DNA from: Leisingera sp. ANG-Vp
Lineage (GTDB): Bacteria > Pseudomonadota > Alphaproteobacteria > Rhodobacterales > Rhodobacteraceae
Length of the DNA: 63,451 bases
Reading direction: 5' to 3'
Assembly (NCBI RefSeq): GCF_000813725.1
Contig: NZ_JWLD01000019.1
Coordinates: 1 to 63,451, forward strand
A program made the translations under genes and the position numbers. The first letter of the stretch is position 1, and each line of letters begins with the position of its first letter. Shown here one piece after another: positions 18,567-25,697 of this stretch. The notes under the pieces are model-generated. The model had not been told where the DNA came from, made no database searches, and was given only the letters and a program-made list of their open reading frames with translations.

Positions 18567-18620
18567 AGACGTGTTTGCCATGCGGGTGCGGGACCGCCCC
18601 GGCAAACGGAGGGAAAGACC

Positions 18621-19580
18621 ATGAAGCCCATCCGCCTCCGCCTGAAAATCCGGCAAATCCAGGTTGTTCTGGCCATTGCCGACATGGGCAACCTGCTGCG
18701 GGCCGCCGGCAAGCTGCACATAACCCAGCCTGCCATCTCCAAGGCGCTCACAGTGATCGAGGAGGATATCGGCGAGCGTCTGTTCGACCGCACGCCCTAT
18801 GGTGCCCGCCCCACCCCGGCCGGCGAAGTGGTGATCCGCCACGGACGCAATGTGCTGGCCGATATCCAGCGCATGCAGGACGATCTGGAGGCCACCCTGC
18901 GCGGCGACACCGGCAGCCTGCGGCTGGGAGTGTTCTCGCTGATCTCCGACTGGGAGGCGATCAACCAGGCCATTATCCAGGCCAAGGCCAAAGCACCGGG
19001 CCTGACGCTGGTGATCGACACCGGCAAGATGGAGGATCTGATCGAGAAGCTGGACGGCGGCCAGCTGGACGTGGTGATCGGCCGCTATCCTTACACCGCG
19101 CAGCAGGGCCATCACACCATCAACGGCATCACCCGGGACCGGATTGTCGCCGTTGTCCGCCAGGAACACCCGTTGCTGCAGGAGGCTGATGAGCCGGATT
19201 TCCGGCAGCTGCTCGACTACCCCTGGGTGCTGCCGCCCAAAGACAACCATGTCCGCATGCAGCTGGAGCTGGAGGTCTCGGCCATGGGCGCACAGCTGAG
19301 CGAAACCTCGGTGGTATCGCTGTCAATCCCGATCAACACCGGGCTGATCCGCAGTACAGACTCGATCATGATGATGCCGAAATGCGTCGCCAAGGCGCTG
19401 GAGCGCAGCCATGGCTTGCGGATCGTGCCGTGCGAGCTGCCGCTTTCGGTTGGCCCGCTGGTGGCAATCTGGCGTTCGGACCGGGTGGTGGATCAGCTGC
19501 GCGACATCTTCATTGACGAGCTGGAGGAGGCTGTGGCGCTGGAGAACGAGGGCGCAGACAACCTGCCGCGGCCCGAATGA
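18621..19580 (+). CDS. LysR family regulator of the catabolic island
   Basis: A 319-residue LysR-type protein. The HTH (IRQIQVVLAIADMGNLLRAA, then ITQPAISKALTVIEEDIG, about residues 10-45) is followed by a linker helix and an effector domain with LDVVIGRYPY (about 150-160). The overall pattern resembles PcaQ/GbpR-type activators. A GGAGGG site precedes the ATG. It sits between the TRAP operon and the HOD-like gene, both of which carry the same two-part operator, as does the porin operon beyond. It is therefore the best candidate for the factor that binds the motif. The inducer is unknown. Confidence 0.87.
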   Translation: MKPIRLRLKIRQIQVVLAIADMGNLLRAAGKLHITQPAISKALTVIEEDIGERLFDRTPYGARPTPAGEVVIRHGRNVLADIQRMQDDLEATLRGDTGSLRLGVFSLISDWEAINQAIIQAKAKAPGLTLVIDTGKMEDLIEKLDGGQLDVVIGRYPYTAQQGHHTINGITRDRIVAVVRQEHPLLQEADEPDFRQLLDYPWVLPPKDNHVRMQLELEVSAMGAQLSETSVVSLSIPINTGLIRSTDSIMMMPKCVAKALERSHGLRIVPCELPLSVGPLVAIWRSDRVVDQLRDIFIDELEEAVALENEGADNLPRPE

Positions 19581-19602
19581 AAGGCCGCGGGTCTTGCCGC
19601 AC

Positions 19603-19656
19603 GGTTATACCGGCAGGTGCCAAATTCATTATCCCCGCCCCCGCTGCTCCAGTAAA
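19603..19656 (+). promoter_or_regulatory. Shared catabolic-regulon promoter motif, copy 2 (HOD-like gene)
   Basis: GGTTATACC (19603-19611), 11 bases, AATTCATTATC (19623-19633), then AGTAAA (19651-19656). Spacing from first element to second (20) and from second to the possible -10 (28) is identical to the copies upstream of the TRAP and porin operons. The putative leader to the GTG at 19835 is about 170 nt. Confidence 0.75.
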
Positions 19657-19834
19657 TTTCAGGCAGGAAACGGAGGCATCCCGGGCCCCGCCCGCGGATG
19701 CAGCAGATCGCGCGCAGCCCGCAATCAGAGACTGCTCTTTGCATGCGGGCCGGACATGGCAGGGCGCCCGGACACAACCACCACAAAAACCGGACCCGTC
19801 CCAGCCAGCACATGCAAAACAGGAGTGCTCTCAA

Positions 19835-20626
19835 GTGCAAGAAATTCAAGTAGGCAACAACACGCTGCAATATCAGGAAGCCGGATCAGGCGAAACAACG
19901 CTGCTGCTGATGACCGGCTGGTGCCAGGACGACCGGCTCTACCGCCATGTGATCCCGCTGCTGGCCGAACACTATCACGTGCTGCAGGTTAACTACCGCG
20001 GCCATCGCGAAGGCCTCGCCTACGACGGCGAATTTGGCGCGGCGGAGCTGATCGAAGATATGGCTGCCGTGCTGGACCTCAAGGGCGTCAAGCAGGCCGT
20101 CCCAATCTCCTGTTCGCACGGCGGCTGGGTCAACATAGGCCTGGCGGAGAAATTGGGTATTGAACGCATTCCCCGTTGCATCGTGACCGACTGGGCGATG
20201 AACCCGCCGCAGGAATTCCACGACGGTATCAAGCGCGGCCAGACCGACGAGCACTGGAGCGAGGTGCGCAATCATCTCTACAAGATCTGGATCGGCGGCT
20301 CCCGGTCCCAGGACGTGATTGATCACTGCTACAAGGAGTTCGAAGAATACGGCCAGGAGATGTGGGTCCGCTCCTGCCGCGTGATCGAAGGCGTTCACAA
20401 CGAATGGGAAACCCCGCTGAAACGCATCATGGCGCTGGCACCGTCGCGCCCTGTGGCCCATATCTTCTCGCAGCCCGCGACCGAAGAATACGAAGCCCTG
20501 CACAAACAGGCTGCCGAGGCGAACCCCTGGTTCACCTATTACCGCCTGCAGCCCGGCGTGTCGCACTTCCCGACCCTGGAATCGCCCGAAGCCTATGCAG
20601 CTGCAGTCTGCGACTTCGTCGGCTGA
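19835..20626 (+). CDS. Alpha/beta-fold cofactor-independent 2,4-dioxygenase, HOD/QDO-like
   Basis: A 263-residue alpha/beta-hydrolase-fold protein that resembles 3-hydroxy-4-oxoquinoline and -quinaldine 2,4-dioxygenases more than ordinary esterases. Matches to HOD include GWC.D.R near residue 28, SHGGWV, DW.M.P, the YG...W.RS.RVIE block, RP..HIFSQP..EYE and PWF.Y. Residues corresponding to HOD Trp36, Ser101, His102, Asp126, Trp160 and His251 are Trp29, Ser94, His95, Asp119, Trp152 and His244; HOD His38 is Gln31. HOD enzymes open the ring with O2, releasing CO and an N-acyl anthranilate. GTG start with AGGAG nine bases upstream. A simple hydrolase remains possible. Confidence 0.75.
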   Translation: MQEIQVGNNTLQYQEAGSGETTLLLMTGWCQDDRLYRHVIPLLAEHYHVLQVNYRGHREGLAYDGEFGAAELIEDMAAVLDLKGVKQAVPISCSHGGWVNIGLAEKLGIERIPRCIVTDWAMNPPQEFHDGIKRGQTDEHWSEVRNHLYKIWIGGSRSQDVIDHCYKEFEEYGQEMWVRSCRVIEGVHNEWETPLKRIMALAPSRPVAHIFSQPATEEYEALHKQAAEANPWFTYYRLQPGVSHFPTLESPEAYAAAVCDFVG

Positions 20627-20669
20627 CCCCTATCCCCTAAGCCGCGGACACCTCGCAGCGGCTTGACTT

Positions 20670-20706
20670 GCCGCTGCCGGACAGCTTCCGGCAGCGGCCT
20701 TTTCTT
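20670..20706 (+). terminator. Strong terminator after the HOD-like gene
   Basis: GCCGCTGCCGGA (20670-20681), loop CAGCT, TCCGGCAGCGGC (20687-20698), then CTTTTCTTA. The perfect 12-bp stem and T tail separate the dioxygenase from the yceI-like gene. Confidence 0.9.
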
Positions 20707-20728
20707 ACTATCCAACAGGAGAAAACCC

Positions 20729-21337
20729 ATGCGTCTGGCAAACATCATCCTGGCAGGCTCACTCGCCGCTGCCCCGGTCTATGCAGCAGAGCTGGCGGTG
20801 CCCAGCGGCACTTATGAACTGAAACCCACCCACTCCAGCCTGCATTGGCAGGTCAAACACTTCGGTATCTCGAACTACACCGGCAGCTTTACCGGCCTCA
20901 GTGCCACGCTGGAACTGGATGCCGCAGATCCGGAAAACAGCCAGCTGACTGCCACCGTCAATACCGCCTCGGTGGATACCGGCTTCCCCTGGCCGGAGGC
21001 GCATGACTGGAACGCGGAAATGGCAGGGCCTGAATGGTTCAACGCGGATGCATTCCCCAAGGCCGAGTTCACTGCTACCAGCCTCAGCATGACCGGAGAC
21101 AACAGCGGCGAGATGACCGGTGACCTCACCTTTCTCGGTGTCACCAAGCCCATTTCGATGGAGGTCAGCCTGATCGGCGCGCTGGGAGAGCGTAAGCACG
21201 CAGACGGCGCTGTCATGGGGTTTGAGGCAATGGCAAAGTTCAACCGTTCGGACTTCGGCTTTGGCATGCTGATCCCGGTCGCCAGCGACGAAGTCACCCT
21301 GTTCATCAATGCTGAGTTCCACCAGATCGTGGAATGA
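20729..21337 (+). CDS. YceI-family periplasmic lipocalin-like protein
   Basis: A 202-residue YceI-domain protein with a cleavable signal peptide (about 1-20, APVYAAE). The domain starts with the typical GTYELKPTHSSLHWQVKHFG, followed by NYTGSF, and FPKAEFTATS, and ends with DEVTLFINAE. YceI proteins form a lipocalin-like barrel that binds polyisoprenoids or other apolar molecules in the periplasm. The gene lies between the dioxygenase terminator and a bidirectional terminator, so it is probably transcribed alone or by readthrough. A role in handling a hydrophobic substrate is possible but speculative. Confidence 0.9.
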   Translation: MRLANIILAGSLAAAPVYAAELAVPSGTYELKPTHSSLHWQVKHFGISNYTGSFTGLSATLELDAADPENSQLTATVNTASVDTGFPWPEAHDWNAEMAGPEWFNADAFPKAEFTATSLSMTGDNSGEMTGDLTFLGVTKPISMEVSLIGALGERKHADGAVMGFEAMAKFNRSDFGFGMLIPVASDEVTLFINAEFHQIVE

Positions 21338-21393
21338 ACTGCCGGTGCGGAGCGCCGCCGCGTTCCGCACTCTTTCCGCAAGGCGCGGCAAAC

Positions 21394-21429
21394 AAACAGG
21401 CCGGTGCAGATCTCTGCACCGGCCTGTTT
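21394..21429. terminator. Bidirectional terminator between convergent genes
   Basis: AAACAGGCCGGTGCAGA (21394-21410) and its exact complement (21413-21429) form a 17-bp stem bounded by A-rich and T-rich ends. It serves both the yceI-like gene and the minus-strand hydrolase. Confidence 0.88.
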
Positions 21430-21454
21430 CAGACTTACCCCTTGCGCTGGCGGT

Positions 21455-22309
21455 TCAGACCATCCCCCGCAGAACCTCCATGACCGGGGTGCCTGCCTGT
21501 TCGAACTCAGCCATTGCGGTGAAGTGGTTTTTGTCCGGCTGCGCGTAGCGGGTCACGGAATTTCCAGCCGCTTCCCAGGCATCGGCGAATTCCTCGGACT
21601 GGCGGTGGAATTCGGTGGACTCTGCAGCACCGTAAGTCACATGCACCGGCGGCAAGCCGGAGCGGATGTGAAACTGCGGGCTGTTGCGCAGGATCTGCGC
21701 CATATCCAGCTGCAAGGCAGGTTGCAGGAAGGTGTATGGAAAGGGTTTGAGGTCGAACAGCCCGCTCACCGGAATGCCGCCTGCCAGGCAGTCATTTGGC
21801 AGGCCGTAGTCCTCTTCCCAATTGGTCAGCAGGCACATGGCGGTCAAGTGGCCGCCCGCGGAATGCCCCGCCACGATCACCCTGCGCCGGTCGAACTTCA
21901 GATCCTCGTTGCGGATCAGCCAGGCGACGGCCGCGCGGCACTGCCGCACGATCTCGTCCATGGTCACGTTCGGGCACAGGGTGTAGTTCACATTGGCAAC
22001 GCTGAAGCCCGTCGCCACGGGCCCCAGCGCCGCAAAGGCGAAATCCTCGCTTGCCAGCATCCGCCAGTACCCCCCGTGGAAGAATACCAGCAAGGGCGGC
22101 GCCTCGCCTTCAGCCGGGTAGAAATCCAGGTATTCCGGCCGCGTCTCGCCATAACGCAGCTTCATCTGCGGGCTGAGGGTGGCCAATGCCTTGGCGTTCT
22201 GCTCCTCGAAATGGCGCAGGTAGACCCCGAAATCCGGCACCGAGCTTTCGACGTCATACTGAACATCCAGCTCGGCCTGGGTTTTGAACTTGCGGTAGAG
22301 ATTGGCCAT
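21455..22309 (-). CDS. Alpha/beta hydrolase, arylformamidase (KynB)-like
   Basis: A 284-residue alpha/beta hydrolase. HGGYW at residues 78-82 is the oxyanion-hole motif of kynurenine formamidases, Ser150 lies in the nucleophile elbow GHSAGGH, and His262 in DKNHF completes the triad. The family hydrolyses N-formylkynurenine or related aryl formamides. It is the last gene of a three-gene unit with an outer-membrane barrel and an amidohydrolase, 35 bp after the latter. Because HOD/QDO enzymes generate N-formyl or N-acyl anthranilates, a coregulated formamidase is a natural next step. Carboxylesterase activity is an alternative. Confidence 0.8.
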   Translation of the reverse strand: MANLYRKFKTQAELDVQYDVESSVPDFGVYLRHFEEQNAKALATLSPQMKLRYGETRPEYLDFYPAEGEAPPLLVFFHGGYWRMLASEDFAFAALGPVATGFSVANVNYTLCPNVTMDEIVRQCRAAVAWLIRNEDLKFDRRRVIVAGHSAGGHLTAMCLLTNWEEDYGLPNDCLAGGIPVSGLFDLKPFPYTFLQPALQLDMAQILRNSPQFHIRSGLPPVHVTYGAAESTEFHRQSEEFADAWEAAGNSVTRYAQPDKNHFTAMAEFEQAGTPVMEVLRGMV

Positions 22310-22344
22310 GTGCTGCCTCCTTCTGCTTCCGGATTGCCTATGGA

Positions 22345-23319
22345 TTACCGTCCGAACTGCGGAAACAGCTTTTCGGCGCTGCCGCGGTGGATCAGCGCCC
22401 GGTCCGCATCGCTCAGCCTGCTGTTTTCCGCCAGATCCTTGACCGAATGCTCGGTCAGCCAGCCTGGCCCAAACGGATAGTCGGAGCCGAACAGGATGTG
22501 ATCGGTCTCCACCAGCTCCAGCATCGTGGCAATCGGGAAGGCCGCCGCCGAGAAAGTGGTGTCGTAGTAGTAGTCCTTGAGATACTCCAGCACGTCCCGC
22601 TCCAGATCGAAGCCATGGATCATGTCAGCGGACTTCAGACGGAAACTCAGATACGGCAGCGTGCCGCCGCCATGGGACAGGATGATCGGAATGCCCGGGT
22701 GCCGGTCCAGCGTGCCCGACAGCACCATGTTGGCCGCGGCCCTGGTGGTGTCAAAGACGAACTCCATGATCCAGGGGTAATACGGCAACGGCAGGTCGTA
22801 CTGCGGCAGGCCCGGATGGATGAAGACCGGCAGCTTGCGGCGCGACAGTTCGGCAAACAGCGGCTCAAACCGCTCGTCGCCGGGATAAATCCCCTGATAG
22901 TTGGACAGCAGCACCAGACCGTCGAGCTTCAGCGTGTCCAGCGCATACTCCAGCTCCGCCAGCGCCTCGTCCACATGCGGCAGCGGCAGCACCGCGAAGG
23001 CCCCGAACCGTGTTGGGTGGTCCTGCTTCAGCCTGGCCAGGTACTCGTTGCACTCCCGCGCCAGGGCAATCGAGAAATCCTTAGGCCCGATCGAGGCGCC
23101 GGGGTCGGTAAAGGAGAGGATCGAGGTTTCAATGCCGCAGCGGTCCTTGTAGTCCAGTGCCCGTTCCGGCGTCCATTGCAGATCCGGCTCCTGCAGGCTG
23201 CGCCCGCCGATGGTGACCATGCCCTGCTCGCCCAGCCGCGAGGTGTACCAGGAGGGCAGCAGATGGGTGTGAACGTCGATCAGCCCAGCGCCGCCGCGCA
23301 GATTACCGTTTTTTGACAA
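22345..23319 (-). CDS. Amidohydrolase-2 family, ACMSD-like decarboxylase
   Basis: A 324-residue TIM-barrel amidohydrolase with the standard metal set: His17 and His19 in DVHTHLLP, His168 in VFIHPG, catalytic His216 in LSHGGG and Asp280 in FGSDYPFG. This is the layout of aminocarboxymuconate-semialdehyde decarboxylase and related non-oxidative decarboxylases. The start is TTG at 23319, supported by GGAG at suitable spacing; no closer ATG fits. It is the second decarboxylase-type amidohydrolase in the island, differing from the 9.5 kb gene in having His-x-His instead of Glu-x-His. The substrate is unknown. Confidence 0.8.
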   Translation of the reverse strand: MSKNGNLRGGAGLIDVHTHLLPSWYTSRLGEQGMVTIGGRSLQEPDLQWTPERALDYKDRCGIETSILSFTDPGASIGPKDFSIALARECNEYLARLKQDHPTRFGAFAVLPLPHVDEALAELEYALDTLKLDGLVLLSNYQGIYPGDERFEPLFAELSRRKLPVFIHPGLPQYDLPLPYYPWIMEFVFDTTRAAANMVLSGTLDRHPGIPIILSHGGGTLPYLSFRLKSADMIHGFDLERDVLEYLKDYYYDTTFSAAAFPIATMLELVETDHILFGSDYPFGPGWLTEHSVKDLAENSRLSDADRALIHRGSAEKLFPQFGR

Positions 23320-23385
23320 GGGGTTCTCCTTTGCTAAAGAACGCGCCGAACAGGGTCCGGCGCGCTGTCTCAGGTTGTTTGGGGA

Positions 23386-24501
23386 TCAGAACTCGAACCC
23401 GTAGTACAGGAAGATACCGGCCGAATTGGACGACACGCCGTTGGTCTCATCGCGCTTGTAGGCCAGCTCTGCATAAAGATCGCCAAAGTTCCGGCTGATT
23501 GAAGCCGTGACAAAACGGTTGTTGCCATTGGCCATTTCGGTGGTGTCGCTGCTGTTGCCGATCCGCTGGATGCCGCCGCCAAGTGACGCGACCCAATCGC
23601 CGCCAAAGTAGTAGGCGCCGGTTGCCATCAGCGAATCCTGGTCAAAGGAAATCCCCTCGTCCAGCGAGTTATCCAGGCTGACCAGTTCAGCGTAGACTTC
23701 CAGCTCGTTGCCGTTGGCAAGTTCAAACAGCTTGGCGCCGCCGATGGCAAAACCGGTCTCGGTCTCCTCATCCGGCGCACCGCCGTCCTGCGACCGGTAA
23801 GTCACGTTGTAGCGCGAGTTCTCGACGCCAAAGGCATCGTTGCCTTCCAGCCAAAGATTGTAGGACCCCAGGCCGCTGTGATTGCTCAGGCCGCCGTCTG
23901 CCCGCGAGGCCAGCTGTTCGCCGCGGAAGAAGCTGCGGGCCAGCGAGCTGGTGTCCAGCTGAAAGGCGCTGGCGCCAAGGGTATGCTCGCCGCCCGAAGC
24001 ATCGCCGAATGTATAGGTGGCGCCAACGCCAAGCCGCTCGACCAGCTCATAGCCATAGAAGTATTCGGCGCTGTAGAGATAGCCCACTGCGTCGTCATAA
24101 CCGATGCCGAACGTCGGGTTGAACTTGCCCCCGAAAAAACCGAAGCGGTCGAATTCCGCCGCAAGGTACAATTCTTCAAAGTAGAAGTCATAGTCATTCG
24201 GGAAGAAGCCGTCGCCTTTGACAGGCGCGCCGAGTACCACGCCGTTGATTGAGAAGTTTTCGTTGAAATAGTACCCAAGGCTTAGGGTCGCCGAATACTC
24301 GTTCTCAGACTCAAAGTTTGAGTTGTTATTGAAGTACTCCAGCTCCAGCTCGGCATAGTAGGGCTTATTGGGATCATAACCCTCGTCTTCTTCTTCATCC
24401 GGCACCGCGAGGTTGGCGTCATAATCTTCATCAGCCCAGCCAGCGGCGGGCATCATCAGCGCTGCGCTGAACGCCGCGATTTTCAGTGTGGTGGATGTCA
24501 T
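23386..24501 (-). CDS. Outer-membrane beta-barrel protein (porin-like)
   Basis: A 371-residue exported protein: signal peptide to about residue 23 (AAGWADED), an acidic linker with DEEEDEGYD, then alternating amphipathic strands rich in Tyr/Phe/Gly (YYAELELEYFNNN, EYSATLSLGYYF, FEELYLAAEF) ending in a C-terminal Phe (YYGFEF), the usual beta-barrel assembly signal. It is first gene of the minus-strand unit that also encodes the ACMSD-like and formamidase-like enzymes, and its promoter carries the shared regulon motif. It probably admits the substrate through the outer membrane. No closer family name is claimed. Confidence 0.78.
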   Translation of the reverse strand: MTSTTLKIAAFSAALMMPAAGWADEDYDANLAVPDEEEDEGYDPNKPYYAELELEYFNNNSNFESENEYSATLSLGYYFNENFSINGVVLGAPVKGDGFFPNDYDFYFEELYLAAEFDRFGFFGGKFNPTFGIGYDDAVGYLYSAEYFYGYELVERLGVGATYTFGDASGGEHTLGASAFQLDTSSLARSFFRGEQLASRADGGLSNHSGLGSYNLWLEGNDAFGVENSRYNVTYRSQDGGAPDEETETGFAIGGAKLFELANGNELEVYAELVSLDNSLDEGISFDQDSLMATGAYYFGGDWVASLGGGIQRIGNSSDTTEMANGNNRFVTASISRNFGDLYAELAYKRDETNGVSSNSAGIFLYYGFEF

Positions 24502-25019
24502 GTTTTTGGGTCCTCCCTAGTTCCGTCCCTTCCCGGCGCTGCCTGCCTCCTCAAGCAAGGCACCGCCGGCCGGCTGTGCCTGGCACACCGGTTCCGTGGG
24601 CTTCCGGCCATCGCCGGAAAGCCTGTCCTGATCGATTTTGGTAACTGCCGCCGAGTGTTCTCGTGCCGCCGCAACTGCTACCCTGCAGGCCTGGCGAAAG
24701 GTAATGAATTCAGGAACGCGCCCTATAACCGGGCGTCATGAGGCTTGAGTTTTCACGCAAATTCAAAGGCCTGCACAGAGCCTTGTCAAAGACGCCCTGC
24801 CGGGCCCGCCGCGCAGGTCCGCCACTGGCAGCGGCCTGACGCAATCCATACAGTTTTGTAAACTTGCCAGTTCGCCTTTGCGCCACGGCAATTGCGGCAT
24901 TATTTTAAGCTGCAAAGCCGCGAAGAGCGGGCCTCCTTCCCAAGCTCTTCCCGGGCCTCCCGGCAGCAGCGGGCAAACATTCGGCTGCGCTGCGGGCATC
25001 AGTAAACAAGAGAGACAGA
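24502..25019. other. 518-bp divergent intergenic region
   Basis: No credible gene. It contains the porin-side promoter motif (24677-24730, minus strand), an approximately 170-nt porin leader with a GCTTCCGGC...GCCGGAAAGC hairpin, and the upstream region of the response regulator. That regulator's ATG at 25020 has only a weak GAGAGA site. Confidence 0.6.
24677..24730 (-). promoter_or_regulatory. Shared catabolic-regulon promoter motif, copy 3 (porin operon)
   Basis: Read on the minus strand: GGTTATAGG (24730-24722), 11 bases, AATTCATTACC (24710-24700) followed by TTTCGCC exactly as in copy 1, then GGTAGC (24682-24677) at the -10 position. All spacings equal those of copies 1 and 2. It points toward the porin-amidohydrolase-formamidase unit. 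Confidence 0.75.
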
Positions 25020-25697
25020 ATGCACGTTCTGCTGCTGGAAGATGATGGAGAGATTGGCAGCTGGGTACGCGACGGGCTGACCCGCAGCGGCCATGTTGTC
25101 GACTGGTTCACCAGCGGCCGCGAAGCCTTGATCGCGGCAACCACATCGGATTACGAGGTTCTGGTCCTCGACCGGATGACACCGGACCTGGACGGGCTTG
25201 GCGTCTTGAGGACCCTTCGGGCGGCTGAGGTCATGACACCGGTTCTGTTCCTTACCGCCTTGGGCGAGGTTGAGGACCGGGTCGAGGGGCTGGAGGCCGG
25301 CGCCGATGATTACTTGTCCAAACCCTTTGCCTTTTCCGAACTGGAAGCCCGGGTCGCAGCGTTGGGCCGCCGCGCCCTGCGGCCCGGCGCGTCTGAGGCA
25401 ACCGCGCTCAGCTGCGGCGATATCAAGCTGGACCTGCTGAAGCAGAAATGCACCCGGCGCGGTGAGCCGGTGGACTTGAACACCAAAGAGTTCCGGCTGC
25501 TGGAAGCCTTCATGCGGTCCAAGGGCCGGGTGCTGACCCGCAATATGCTGCTGGAGAAGGTCTGGGGGCTGAATTTCGACCCGACCACCAGCGTGGTGGA
25601 AACCCATGTCAGCCGCCTGCGGGGCAAGATCGAAAAACCATTTGGAGATGCGGTGATCCGGACCATTCGCGGCGCGGGGTATGTGTTTGACCCATAG
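25020..25697 (+). CDS. OmpR/PhoB-family response regulator
   Basis: A 225-residue response regulator: receiver domain with acidic pocket LEDD (6-9), phospho-acceptor Asp51 (VLVLDRMTP) and the conserved Lys in SKPF near residue 101, followed by a winged-helix effector domain (KEFRLLEAFMRSKGRVLTR... VSRLRGKIE...IRTIRGAGYVF). It overlaps the sensor kinase gene by 17 bases. The pair precedes an envelope glycosyltransferase operon, the obvious target, reminiscent of PmrAB/arn arrangements in other bacteria. Confidence 0.92.
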   Translation: MHVLLLEDDGEIGSWVRDGLTRSGHVVDWFTSGREALIAATTSDYEVLVLDRMTPDLDGLGVLRTLRAAEVMTPVLFLTALGEVEDRVEGLEAGADDYLSKPFAFSELEARVAALGRRALRPGASEATALSCGDIKLDLLKQKCTRRGEPVDLNTKEFRLLEAFMRSKGRVLTRNMLLEKVWGLNFDPTTSVVETHVSRLRGKIEKPFGDAVIRTIRGAGYVFDP

